From Gemmatimonadota bacterium (lineage in GTDB: Bacteria; Gemmatimonadota; Gemmatimonadetes; Longimicrobiales; Gaopeijiaceae): a DNA stretch of 64,000 nucleotides. Made by a program: the position numbers and the translations under genes. The stretch lies in assembly GCA_007121455.1 (NCBI GenBank), contig SKKN01000004.1, positions 33,580 through 97,579 of the forward strand, read 5' to 3'. Within the stretch, counting starts at the first letter, position 1, and each line of letters opens with the position of its first letter. Below are positions 43,301-51,532 of the stretch, in pieces. The notes beneath the pieces are model-generated. The model saw nothing but the letters and a program-made list of their open reading frames with translations. It searched no databases and was not told the origin of the DNA.

Positions 43301-43917
43301 GCTTTCCCGACGAGCGGTTTTGCTCCGTAGCGCTCTTCACCGACGCCTACTTCGAACAGGTCAGAGCGGCCGCGTGCACCGTCTCCCGCCCGAAGCTGCA
43401 GGCGGCCGCCGACATCCTCGCCCGCGTCTACGGGGACGGCGGCACCGTGTTCTCCTGCGGAAACGGCGGGTCGGCGGCCATTGCGAACCACCTGGTCCTG
43501 GATCACTGCAAGCTGATCCAGACGGACACGAAGCTGAGACCGAGGGTCGTCTCCCTCAGTGCGGCCGTGGAGGTGATTGCGGCGATCGCCAATGACATCG
43601 CCTACGGGGAAGTGTTTCGCTACCAGCTGCAATCGATGGCTCGGGAGGGAGACGCCCTGATCACCGTCAGCTCGTCCGGAAACTCGGAGAACATCGTGGC
43701 GGCCGCGCTGTGGGCGAAGGAGCAGGGCATTCCCGTGATCTCGATGACGGGATTCAGCGGGGGGCGCTCCGCCGAAATCGCAGACGTGAACCTTCACGTG
43801 TCCGCCGACAATTACGGGGTGATCGAGGACATGCACCACGCCCTGATGCACATCCTCGCCCAGTACATCCGCCAATCCCACATGGACGAGGCGGTCATCC
43901 GTGAACGCACGTTCTGA
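43297..43917 (+). CDS. SIS-domain sugar isomerase (GmhA/DiaA-like)
   Basis: 206 residues; its ATG overlaps the aldolase stop by four bases. The phosphosugar-binding pattern is GTVFSCGNGGSAAIANHLVLDHCK, then REGDALITVSSSGNSENIVAAALWAKEQGIPVISMTGFSGG. It belongs to the sedoheptulose-7-phosphate isomerase type (GmhA), but the heptose-specific residues cannot be checked. It would isomerise a keto sugar phosphate, likely feeding or draining the pathway. It converges on the second hydroxyacid dehydrogenase. Confidence 0.9.
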   Translation: MSFPDERFCSVALFTDAYFEQVRAAACTVSRPKLQAAADILARVYGDGGTVFSCGNGGSAAIANHLVLDHCKLIQTDTKLRPRVVSLSAAVEVIAAIANDIAYGEVFRYQLQSMAREGDALITVSSSGNSENIVAAALWAKEQGIPVISMTGFSGGRSAEIADVNLHVSADNYGVIEDMHHALMHILAQYIRQSHMDEAVIRERTF

Positions 43918-43926
43918 AGGTCCGGA

Positions 43927-44916
43927 TCAGCCGCGCCCTTCGCGAGCCGGAGCTTCGGGGTTCAGCAGGGCGCGCCGGTCCGGTGGCCGGCCGTCGAGAA
44001 CGGTCAGAACGTGACCGGCCGCTTCCAGCCCCATCTGCCGGAAGGATACGTCGGACACCCCGGCCACATGCGTCGTCACCACCACGGCATCCAGCTCCAG
44101 AAGAGGGTGATCGGCGGGCAAAGGCTCCTCCTGGAAGACATCCAGAGCGGCTCCGGCGATGCGGCCGGCACGGATCGCCGCGACGAGATCGGCCTCCTCG
44201 ACCACTCCCCCGCGGGAGGTGTTTACCAGGAAAGCCCCCTCCTTCATCAAGCCGAGCGTGCGCGTGCTGATCAGGCCGCGGGTCTCGGCAGTCAGGGGGC
44301 AGTGGAGGCTCACGACGTCTGCTTCGCTCAGGACTTCCTCGACGGATGTCACCTTCGCGATGTGCCAGGGGAGCGACTCGTCCGTCGCCGTCGGATGATA
44401 GACCAGGACCCGCATCCCGAACGGCTCCACGAGCTCGGCGACACGTCGGCCGATCCTCCCGAACCCGATCAGCCCCAGCACCGTGCCGTGAAGCCCCCGA
44501 CCACCGTATCCCCTCTTGTCGAAGATCCCGCTCCGGATCCGCCGGTCCTCTGCCGGAATCCGCCGCACGAGGGAGAGCATCAGGGCGAGGGTGTGCTCCG
44601 CCGCGGTTTCGTAGTTCGCATCCGGGGTGAACAGCACCGGGATGCCGCGCTCGGTCGCCGCTTCGATGTCGATGTTGTCGACCCCCACCCCATGCTTGCA
44701 GATCACCCGGAGGCTGGGCGCTGCTTCCTGAACCTCCCTCGTGATCCTTCCCTGACGAACGATGATGCCGTGCGGATCGAAGCCATGGAGCCTGCGCACC
44801 AGAGCCGGCACGGTATCCTCCGGATCTCCCTGCTCGATCACGCATCCATGCTTCAGCAGTGACTCGCGCGCCTCGGACGCGACCCCCGCACCGGTGAGGA
44901 GAACCCGATAGCTCAT
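43927..44916 (-). CDS. Second D-2-hydroxyacid dehydrogenase
   Basis: 329 residues from the ATG at 44916. Same family as the dehydrogenase ending at 42401 but clearly distinct. The NAD loop GTVLGLIGFGRIGRRVAELV, Arg in LVNTSRGGVVEEADL, Glu in LDVFQEEPL and His in VVTTHVAGVSDVSF are present. The family Gly-Gly after His is replaced by Val-Ala-Gly. It runs opposite to the four-gene operon and diverges from the first ATP-grasp gene with 88 bases between starts, implying shared regulation with the ligase. Confidence 0.9.
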   Translation of the reverse strand: MSYRVLLTGAGVASEARESLLKHGCVIEQGDPEDTVPALVRRLHGFDPHGIIVRQGRITREVQEAAPSLRVICKHGVGVDNIDIEAATERGIPVLFTPDANYETAAEHTLALMLSLVRRIPAEDRRIRSGIFDKRGYGGRGLHGTVLGLIGFGRIGRRVAELVEPFGMRVLVYHPTATDESLPWHIAKVTSVEEVLSEADVVSLHCPLTAETRGLISTRTLGLMKEGAFLVNTSRGGVVEEADLVAAIRAGRIAGAALDVFQEEPLPADHPLLELDAVVVTTHVAGVSDVSFRQMGLEAAGHVLTVLDGRPPDRRALLNPEAPAREGRG

Positions 44917-45004
44917 GGCGATCCTACCTCCTGCCTTCAGCCGTGCATCCCATTCGACCCACACCGGTACTCGACCGCGCGAAGGTCGATCCGGGCTGGC
45001 GAGG

Positions 45005-46078
45005 ATGATGAAACCCATCCTGCCGACACTCCAGACCCGCCTGCTCCTCGTACGACGGTACCCGCACATGTACCGCCGCCTCGTCGCTCCTCGAATCGAT
45101 TTCAGCGGGCGCAGAGCCGAGTTCTATCGTGGATACTGGCTCCATGCCGCCGAAGCGATCGACGCGGAGGTCGAGATTCTCGAAGACAACTACCTCGAGA
45201 TCTCGCGCGCCGGCCGCTCCACGATCGTCCAGTTCCACTTCGTGGACCTCGACACCTACTTCGCGAAAGCGCTGATGGACGACAAGCGGTTCGTGAGCAA
45301 CCTGGTGCGGGAGATGGGCTTTGCTTCGCCCCGGTTCTCCGAGTTCAAGCTCACCGACCGTGAGCCGGCATTCCGCTTCATGGAGGAAGTGGGCCTTCCC
45401 TGTGTCGTGAAGCCGAGGGTGGGATCGGGAGGTTCCGGAGTGACGACCGGCATCACCCATCGGAAACGCTTGATCCGGGCCGCTCTCGCCGCGAGCATCG
45501 CGCGGAGCCTCCCGACGCTCATGATCGAGGAGCAGATCGCAGGTGACTCGTACCGCCTCCTCTACCTCGACGGGGAGCTCCTCCACGCCGTCAGGCGCGG
45601 GGCCTCCACGATCGTGGGAGACGGCACCTCGTCGATCAAGCAGTGTGTGGTCGCCGAAAACACCCGCCGCCTCGAATGCAGCGGTGTGGAGTCGATCAGC
45701 GAGCTCACCCTGGACCTGGACCTCGAGTACACCCTCGCCGACCAGGGGCTGACCTCGCGATCGGTGCCACGAAAGGGGGAGATCGTGAAGGTCAAGAACG
45801 TCTCGAACCAGAACTCGGCTCGCGATCAGGAGAACGTGACCGACCGCGTGCACCGCGACTATCACCGGATCGCCCGGGGCGTGCTCGATCGTCTGGGCGC
45901 TCGCCTGGTCGGCGTCGACGTGATGGCCGAGGACATCTCCCACGCTCCGGTCGAGTCCGGCAGTGCGATCAACGAGATCAACATTCCCCCCGGACTGCAC
46001 TACCACGAGTTCATCGAAGGCCAGGAGCGACGCTCACGCGCCGGTTCCGTGATCCTGAACCGCCTCCTGGGTGGTTGA
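45005..46078 (+). CDS. ATP-grasp ligase related to the cyanophycin/glutathione-type fold
   Basis: 357 residues from the ATG at 45005 (an ATG at 45008 follows). ATP-grasp marks: KALMDDKRFVSNLVREMGFASPRFSEFK, VVKPRVGSGGSGVTTGI (glycine-rich lid), SLPTLMIEEQIAGDSYRLLYLDGELLHAVRR, GDGTSSIKQCV, LVGVDVMAEDI and the metal site AINEINIPPGLHYHE. The pattern resembles the ATP-grasp domain of cyanophycin synthetase, but that enzyme's N- and C-terminal domains are missing. It likely joins a carboxylate to an amine, here possibly the acid made by the operon. Its 3' end overlaps the convergent ligase by 45 bases. Confidence 0.8.
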   Translation: MMKPILPTLQTRLLLVRRYPHMYRRLVAPRIDFSGRRAEFYRGYWLHAAEAIDAEVEILEDNYLEISRAGRSTIVQFHFVDLDTYFAKALMDDKRFVSNLVREMGFASPRFSEFKLTDREPAFRFMEEVGLPCVVKPRVGSGGSGVTTGITHRKRLIRAALAASIARSLPTLMIEEQIAGDSYRLLYLDGELLHAVRRGASTIVGDGTSSIKQCVVAENTRRLECSGVESISELTLDLDLEYTLADQGLTSRSVPRKGEIVKVKNVSNQNSARDQENVTDRVHRDYHRIARGVLDRLGARLVGVDVMAEDISHAPVESGSAINEINIPPGLHYHEFIEGQERRSRAGSVILNRLLGG

Positions 46079-47344
46079 CCGCACTCCAGCGCGCGCCGTC
46101 CCCCGCTCGATGCGTCCGGTCGTCCGGCCAGACGTTTCGTGGGCTCGGTTCCGGTCCCCATACCCTTTTTTCAGCACCCGCTTGTTCAACATCCGCCGGA
46201 GCTCCGCCAGGGCGGGTACGGGATCGGTGACGGAGAAGAACGGCAGGACCTGCGGGTGAGCGATGCTCCGGAGCCACCCGGCTGCCGAGAGCTCGCCCCG
46301 TGCCCGCAGCTCCCGGAATGCGGCGAGATCCCTCAGCGGATACCACATCCTCAGGTCCGCCCGGTATGCCTCGACCCGGGGCACCTCCTTGCCGATCATG
46401 TGGTTGTAGATGATCCAGGCGATGTCCATCCCCGACCGGAGCAGAAGCTCCTGTGCAGCGGTGAACCGCGCATTGACCTCGATCACCTTGAGGCGGCCGT
46501 CCCGGGGATCCCGCTTGAACTCGATGTTCCCAAGCCCCCGGAACCCGATTCCGCGGAAAAAGCGCTGGCCCATCTCCGCGGTCTCCGGCATCCACTCGGT
46601 GACATGATAGGACGCCCCTCCGAAGTTTCGTGGCGAACGGCGAATCACCCGCTTGGTGAAATGGAAGAGGTGTTGCTCGTCCCGGTCGATGTAGGTGTAG
46701 TAGCTGCTCAACAGGGTGTCGGGGCCGGGAATCAACTCGCAGACCATGATGTCGAGTCCCCGGGACAGTGCGTCGGACACGTGGAGCCGGAGGTCGCCGA
46801 AATCCTCGGACACGAGCAGCTTACGCCTGTAGACCCGCTGAAATCGGTGCGAGTGGATCGGCTTGATCAGAACCGGAAAGTCGAACTTCCCCTCGAGTGC
46901 GTCGATGTCCGCCACGCGGGAAACCCGCCACCGGAGTGGTGCCGGGATGCCGTTCTCGCGGGCCATCCGTAGCGTTTCCTGCTTGTCCAGGAGCGCCCTC
47001 TGCTGGCTGGGAACGTGGTCGCCCACCAGGTAACGGCGGGCCAGCTCCTCCCGTCGGCTCGCCATGAACTCGATCGCGAAGTCGTCGCAGGGTAGGACGA
47101 CCGAGCCATTCAACTCCGGATGGCCACCGCCCAGAAGGAGATCCTCCCAGAAATCGGCCCGGCTCGGGCCCTGCGGGGCCGGATAGGCGGCTGTACAATA
47201 GCGGGAATGGATGGCCGCGGAGTGGAAGGAGGCCGCGACCCTCACAGGGACTCCCCTGCGTCCGAGGCTGCGGGTGACGGAGAGGGCGTTCTCCACTCCC
47301 CCGAGGATCAGAGCGGGCGGTTGACCACGGCCATTTGACTCCAC
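46034..47344 (-). CDS. ATP-grasp ligase of the carbamoyl-phosphate-synthetase-like group
   Basis: 436 residues from a GTG. An N-terminal Rossmann-like domain (PALILGGVENALSVTRSLGRRGVPV) precedes the ATP-grasp fold (LLDKQETLRMARENGIPAPLRWRV, FPVLIKPIHSHRFQRV, MVCELIPGPDTLLSSYYTYID, GLGNIEFKRDPRDGRLKVIEVNARFTAAQELLLRSGMDIAWIIY with the metal-binding Glu/Asn). This type forms amide or ester bonds in natural-product and cell-surface-polymer pathways. The C-terminal 100 residues (from LRMWYPLRDLAAF) are less conserved, and the end of the gene overlaps the preceding ligase. Confidence 0.82.
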   Translation of the reverse strand: MESNGRGQPPALILGGVENALSVTRSLGRRGVPVRVAASFHSAAIHSRYCTAAYPAPQGPSRADFWEDLLLGGGHPELNGSVVLPCDDFAIEFMASRREELARRYLVGDHVPSQQRALLDKQETLRMARENGIPAPLRWRVSRVADIDALEGKFDFPVLIKPIHSHRFQRVYRRKLLVSEDFGDLRLHVSDALSRGLDIMVCELIPGPDTLLSSYYTYIDRDEQHLFHFTKRVIRRSPRNFGGASYHVTEWMPETAEMGQRFFRGIGFRGLGNIEFKRDPRDGRLKVIEVNARFTAAQELLLRSGMDIAWIIYNHMIGKEVPRVEAYRADLRMWYPLRDLAAFRELRARGELSAAGWLRSIAHPQVLPFFSVTDPVPALAELRRMLNKRVLKKGYGDRNRAHETSGRTTGRIERGTARAGVRSTTQEAVQDHGTGA

Positions 47345-47447
47345 CCAGGACGCTCCCTGACGCGGGCTCCGTGAGGATCGTCTTCAACGAAGCGCAACAT
47401 CCGTGCCCTGAGCGGGATGTTCCTCGCCGATGCCGGACCCGGTTTCG

Positions 47448-48290
47448 TCAGGGCGGAGGGATTTCGAGCTCAGCCGAGAGCTCTCTGAGCTTTTCCTGGA
47501 CCCGGTCTGCATTTTCCGGTCCCATACGGAGCAGGTGCTTTTCCGCAGCCGGCCTGGCCTCCAGCGAGGCACTCCGGAACTCGTAGACCGCTTCGCTCGG
47601 CACGACCTCCGGCCGCTCCTCGGAAACGTCGACCTCAAGCAGGTTCCAGGTCGCCTGCACGAATGTCTCGTGGAAGCTCTCGTCCGGGAAGCCGAGGTCG
47701 GCGTACGCCTCATCGAAGAGGGGAAGGAGCTGGCGGTACAGGCGAGCACTTCCCTCCGTATCGAGCGAGACGAACGTTTCGGACAGGAGGTCGTAGCGGC
47801 GGTAGCTCGTGGGAGCCACGACGAGTCGGTCACCGGCTTCCTCCACCTCGAAGGGGTCGTCGGGAACGAGGAACGGGGTCTGGGAGGCCGGACTCGCCCC
47901 GGCGGCGATATTCACGATGGCACCCACGAAGCGATGAATGAGCGCATCCGTGACGAGCCAGGCAGCCAATTGAGGATGGCCGGAAAGGCGTGCGATGAGG
48001 TCCCGGATGAAGGCGTCGCTCTCATCCAGCTCGGGAAGATCGAGCGGCTCCTCTGCGGGTGTAGGGGGAGGGATCGCCGGACGCTCGGCGGCCACCGGCT
48101 CCGGCCCGGATGGTTCCGACTCGGGCCCGGGTCGGAGCCAGAACCAGAGCCCCGCCGCGACGACGACGAGAAGTCCCACGACGGCCACGACCGCCGCGCG
48201 CGACCGCGACGGTCGGCGACGTCGTTTCATCCCCGGAAAGAGGCCTCCTTCCGTCTCGTCCTTCGGCCGATGTTCCCGTCGTCGTCTCAT
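47448..48290 (-). CDS. DUF3014 single-pass membrane protein
   Basis: 280 residues from the ATG at 48290, with GGAGGG four bases upstream. A basic cytoplasmic head of about 30 residues (MRRRREHRPKDE, MKRRRRPSRSR) precedes one helix (AVVAVVGLLVVVAAGLWFW) and a Pro-rich linker. The extracytoplasmic part (LDLPELDESDAFIRDLIARLSGHPQLAAWLVTDALIHRFVGAIVNIAAGASPA and further) is the DUF3014 domain. Function unknown; probably anchored with the domain in the periplasm. It is not clearly linked to either neighbour. Confidence 0.85.
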   Translation of the reverse strand: MRRRREHRPKDETEGGLFPGMKRRRRPSRSRAAVVAVVGLLVVVAAGLWFWLRPGPESEPSGPEPVAAERPAIPPPTPAEEPLDLPELDESDAFIRDLIARLSGHPQLAAWLVTDALIHRFVGAIVNIAAGASPASQTPFLVPDDPFEVEEAGDRLVVAPTSYRRYDLLSETFVSLDTEGSARLYRQLLPLFDEAYADLGFPDESFHETFVQATWNLLEVDVSEERPEVVPSEAVYEFRSASLEARPAAEKHLLRMGPENADRVQEKLRELSAELEIPPP

Positions 48291-48433
48291 GGAACCCTCC
48301 GTGGATGGGCGCGCCCCTCCCATTATCGATAGTGCCCAGCGCGGCGATTCGTTCCTCGAATGGGGGTGGAGACGACTTCTCCGGCGCCGGGCCGGGTACC
48401 GGGCTCATGCCCGGTCCGCCGGCGACCGGCACG

Positions 48434-48946
48434 TTACAGCTCAGGATAGGTGAGCCCGAAGCGATCACAGAGCCCCGGCACGCTCTCGAGATCCATCTCG
48501 AGCGAATACTTGGCACTCACCGCCGAAAGGGCCTCCACATCACCCCATGCAGCCGCCAGCTCCCGGAAGAAGTCTTCGAAGCCGGCCGGCGAGATCACCT
48601 CGATGATCCGGCACGGGGTGTCGCCGGCATTCCAGAACGTGTGCCACTGCCCACGGGGCTTCATGACCCAGGTGCCGGGACCGGCGCTCACCACATCCTC
48701 TCCCAGCAGGGCGCCCATAGTCCCCTCCAGCACGTACGAGTACTCATCCTCGTTGTGGTGGTAGTGGAGGGGGGCGGCCAGAGCACGCGGCGCGATCGGG
48801 TGATGGACGATACTGAAGCGCCCCTCGGACTTTTGGTCGTCCAGCTTCCAATCCACACCCAGGCCCCCGAAATCGAAGGATTCTCCACCGTCCGGCAGGA
48901 TGACGGTGGGTGATCTCACGACCGATCCCTTTACGCTGTCGCCCAT
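48434..48946 (-). CDS. Cupin-domain protein
   Basis: 170 residues from the ATG at 48946, with a GGAGG ribosome site five bases away. A single cupin barrel: PLHYHHNEDEYSYVLEGTMGALLG (the two His and Glu of motif 1) and VMKPRGQWHTFWNAGDTPCRIIEVISP (motif 2 His). Small-molecule or metal binding, possibly an enzyme (dioxygenase or isomerase type). It is divergent from a TetR regulator and the operator closest to it lies 20 bases from its start, so it is almost surely that regulator's target. Confidence 0.9.
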   Translation of the reverse strand: MGDSVKGSVVRSPTVILPDGGESFDFGGLGVDWKLDDQKSEGRFSIVHHPIAPRALAAPLHYHHNEDEYSYVLEGTMGALLGEDVVSAGPGTWVMKPRGQWHTFWNAGDTPCRIIEVISPAGFEDFFRELAAAWGDVEALSAVSAKYSLEMDLESVPGLCDRFGLTYPEL

Positions 48947-48966
48947 GAACACCTCCAAAACCCAGT

Positions 48967-48984
48967 GTGAACACTAACGTTCAC
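48967..48984 (-). promoter_or_regulatory. TetR operator A, upstream of the cupin gene
   Basis: Perfect inverted repeat GTGAAC-N6-GTTCAC. Same form as operator B before the regulator; together they frame the 107-base divergent region. Confidence 0.75.
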
Positions 48985-49032
48985 CTGCATGCTGCAATAT
49001 GTTCATCGGATGAGGTTCTGGCAATATCATCT

Positions 49033-49050
49033 GTGGACATATATGTTCAC
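49033..49050 (+). promoter_or_regulatory. TetR operator B, upstream of the regulator gene
   Basis: GTGGAC-N6-GTTCAC, one mismatch from operator A, with an AT core ATATAT. It ends three bases before the regulator's ATG, so binding would block its transcription or translation. Confidence 0.7.
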
Positions 49051-49053
49051 CCC

Positions 49054-49659
49054 ATGACCAAGGACTCTACGAGACAACGGATCCTGGACGCAGTGGTGCG
49101 CCTCCACGAGGAGGTGGGTCCTGCCACCACCACGATCAGCGCCATTGCTGAGCGGGCGGACGTCCAGCGCCTCACCGTCTACCGGCACTTCCCCGATGAA
49201 CGGGCGCTCATCCACGGATGCTCCGCACATTGGCGCGAGAGGCACCGCCCCCCCGACCCCGCCACCTGGGCGGGCATCGAGGACCCGCGCGAGCGCCTGG
49301 AGGAGGCACTGCAGGCGCTTTACGCGTACTTCGAAGGAGGCCGGGAGATGTTGGCCCGAGTCATTCAGGACGAGAGGAAGGTGCCGGCCCTTTCGGAAGC
49401 CATGGCCCCCTTCTGGGGCTATCTGTCGGAGATCGCCGGCGGGCTTTCAGCGGGGTGGGGTGCGAAAGGGGAGAGCCAGCGCCTGGTCCGGGCCGCGGTG
49501 GGACACACGCTCCGCTTCGAGACGTGGTGCTCCCTCTCCGCCGAGAGCCTGTCCAATGAGGAGGCCGCGAGGGTGATGGCTCACTTCGTGGCCGGGCTGG
49601 CGGAGAGAGCTCCTCACCTCAGAACGGATTCGTTGCCCACACGGTCAATTCGGGGATGA
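49054..49659 (+). CDS. TetR/AcrR-family repressor
   Basis: 201 residues from the ATG at 49054; the frame is open 87 bases upstream but that part contains operators and is not coding. DNA-binding HTH: STRQRILDAVVRLHEEVGPATTTISAIAERADVQRLTVYRHFPDERALIHGC, the usual TetR helix-turn-helix at residues about 3-55. The ligand domain (AFWGYLSEIAGGLS, AAVGHTLRFETWCSLSAESLS) is helical. Two near-identical operators bracket the divergent region, so it likely controls both itself and the cupin gene. The inducer is unknown. Its 3' end overlaps the convergent SDR gene by 41 bases. Confidence 0.93.
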   Translation: MTKDSTRQRILDAVVRLHEEVGPATTTISAIAERADVQRLTVYRHFPDERALIHGCSAHWRERHRPPDPATWAGIEDPRERLEEALQALYAYFEGGREMLARVIQDERKVPALSEAMAPFWGYLSEIAGGLSAGWGAKGESQRLVRAAVGHTLRFETWCSLSAESLSNEEAARVMAHFVAGLAERAPHLRTDSLPTRSIRG

Positions 49660-50320
49660 ACCCGCGATCGTCCATCTCGAGCGCACCCTTGATGGCCTGC
49701 GCGATTTCCTCTCCCCGCAACTTGTTCGGCTGCGTGGGCCGCTCGGTCCGCTCCGCGCTTCCGAAGGCGGTCGTGACCTCGCTCGGGTTGATGAGGAAGA
49801 CGCGGACGTTATGGGGACGAAGCTCCGCCTGCCAGCATTGGGACATCCCCCTGAGAGCGAACTTGGAGGAGGCGTAGATCGATCCACCCGGATACCCCTT
49901 CGTGCCCGCGGTGGATGCGATGTTGACGATGTTTCCCGACTGCTGCGCCCGGAAGAGCGGGGCTGCACGCGCGGCCATCATCGCGGCACCGAATACGTTG
50001 ACGGCGTAGATCTCCTGGAAATCCTCAGGCGTCAGCTCTTCGAGCTTCCGGGAGCGCCCGATGCCTGCATTGTTGACGAGGCAGTCGAGCCGGCCGAACT
50101 CGTCAAGGAAGCGGTCGTAGGTGTGCTCGACATCCTCCAACTTCGCCACATCCGCTACGATACCGACGGCACCGAGCTCGCCCGCCGCCTTCTCCACCCT
50201 GCTCCCGTCTCGACCGGTGATCGCCACCTTCGAACCCGCTTCGATGAGCAGTCGCGCGGTGGCGTACCCGATGCCCATCGTGCCCCCAGTGATGAGGACC
50301 GTTGCGTCCTTCAGCTTCAT
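49619..50320 (-). CDS. Short-chain dehydrogenase/reductase
   Basis: 233 residues from the ATG at 50320 (GGAGAGC upstream). Complete classical SDR: TVLITGGTMGIGYATARLL (TGxxxGIG), NNAGIGRS, IVNIASTAGTKGYPGGSIYASSKFAL (Ser and YASSK). This lets it act as an NAD(P)-dependent alcohol dehydrogenase or ketoreductase. It is convergent with the TetR gene, sharing 41 bases at the 3' ends. No specific substrate clue; the neighbours do not form an obvious pathway. Confidence 0.93.
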   Translation of the reverse strand: MKLKDATVLITGGTMGIGYATARLLIEAGSKVAITGRDGSRVEKAAGELGAVGIVADVAKLEDVEHTYDRFLDEFGRLDCLVNNAGIGRSRKLEELTPEDFQEIYAVNVFGAAMMAARAAPLFRAQQSGNIVNIASTAGTKGYPGGSIYASSKFALRGMSQCWQAELRPHNVRVFLINPSEVTTAFGSAERTERPTQPNKLRGEEIAQAIKGALEMDDRGFIPELTVWATNPF

Positions 50321-50820
50321 GCGCTCTCCGTGATCGAGGGGGGAAACCGGCTGCGTCCGACGCGGTGGAGATCCCAGGCGTGGTGAACGGCGAATGGGGC
50401 AGGGTAGCCGTAACCTCAAGCATGACGGGCGGGAGGTCCGAGATCAAGTGGTCACGTCCAACCGAGGCTCTACGTCCCGATCCTGGAGTGGGACCGCCGA
50501 TGGGAAGACTGCCGGGATCCCCGTTATGTGATCGCGTTGCCACATGGGAAGAGAACGGACAAGGTGGACAGGGGATAAACGGGGGTTGGAAGGAACGCTC
50601 CCGGAACGGCGCAGGAGTCCCCGGGCCAACGGGCGCGCAGCCCGGGAGCGACTTCGTCTTTCCGTCCGTGCACCTTTGTCTTCCCTGGCCGCCAAGCAGT
50701 CAGGTTCGGCTTCGCGGCGTACTGCGTCCCGTGCGGCCGAGGATCGGAGGAGCACGGCGGCTCCGACTCCGACTCCGACCGTCGGACCGGCTGCGCTCAG
50801 CGAAACGAACCGGCGGCAGC
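50321..50820. other. Gene-free stretch before the repeat
   Basis: 500 bases with no supportable gene on either strand: frames are open in this GC-rich DNA but show Arg/Gly-rich shadow composition and no domain. It leads into the first copy of the dispersed repeat. Confidence 0.5.
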
Positions 50821-51072
50821 CCGAACCGAGATGGATCTCGTAGGCGACCCCCGTCTGGGGCACGGCATCGAGATTTCGCTCGGAAATCGAGACGGATCTC
50901 GACCCCGTGGCCCTAGCGGATGATCGTGATCGGGATTTGGCCCGCTATCCGAGCTGGATCTCGATGGCGATCCCACTCGGCCCTTCGGTTTCGAGATCTA
51001 TCTCGGCCAAGGAGGCATGGTCGGATCTCGGTCCCGCTCAGCCGCGGGAGGGCTCGAGCTCCAGGCGGACCG
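50821..51072 (+). repeat. Dispersed palindrome-rich repeat, copy 1
   Basis: Aligns without gaps to 61975-62226 (constant offset 11154), with identity by eye of roughly three quarters or more. It holds palindromes of the form CGAGA-N4-TCTCG at 50888-50901 and 50992-51005, and a related one at 50950-50963 (CGAGCTGGATCTCG). It ends within the 3' end of a queG remnant, whose last residues (LELEPSRG) and stop lie inside the repeat. Confidence 0.85.
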
Positions 51073-51411
51073 CGGGGTCCCGGACGAGGAGCTCTACGGC
51101 GGTGGGATCCGGATCCTCCTCTCCAGCGAGCCAGTTCCCGATGGCCACGCAGACGTTCCGGGCGAATCCGGCCTGACCTGCCCGCCGGATGGCCGACCCA
51201 CGGGAGAAGGCCTCCCAGGCCTCTTCGGAAAGCGCCACCTGGAGAAGGTCCGTGAGGGCAGGGGCATCGGTGCCGGGATGGAGTGGGGTGAGCCCCCTCC
51301 GCCTTCCACCCCACCGGCCGCTCCCCGAGCTCCCGGGCCGCGTACCCTCGCTCCGCCGCCTCCTCGGCGAACTTCACGTTGAACGGACACACCTCTTGTT
51401 TGATTTCCCCA
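51038..51411 (-). pseudogene. queG: queG (epoxyqueuosine reductase) remnant, truncated at the repeat
   Basis: C-terminal third of QueG only. The upstream piece reads IKQEVCPFNVKFAEEAAERGYAAREL, which holds the last iron-sulfur Cys motif. After a frameshift near 51265-51285 it continues DLLQVALSEEAWEAF and GSAIRRAGQAGFARNVCVAIGNWL. The last part, VELLVRDPAVR, should be followed by a HEAT-like tail but instead runs into LELEPSRG and a stop that belongs to the repeat. The N-terminal two-thirds is missing. QueG makes queuosine; no other que gene is seen here. Confidence 0.75.
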
Positions 51412-51532
51412 CCCGTTGCAGTTAGGGTCGGCCTGCACATGCTGGGGGAGGGTACGGTGTGCCGCGGTTCCGGGGCGCCCCTGGCGAGACACCGGACCGA
51501 GGCAGGACATTCCCGATTCGAAGGAGCGGGGC

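Noticed and set aside
50821..51072. Protein-coding explanation for the repeat
   Set aside because: Forward frames of both copies give Arg/Ser-rich text without a start or domain; the symmetrical palindromes explain the sequence better.
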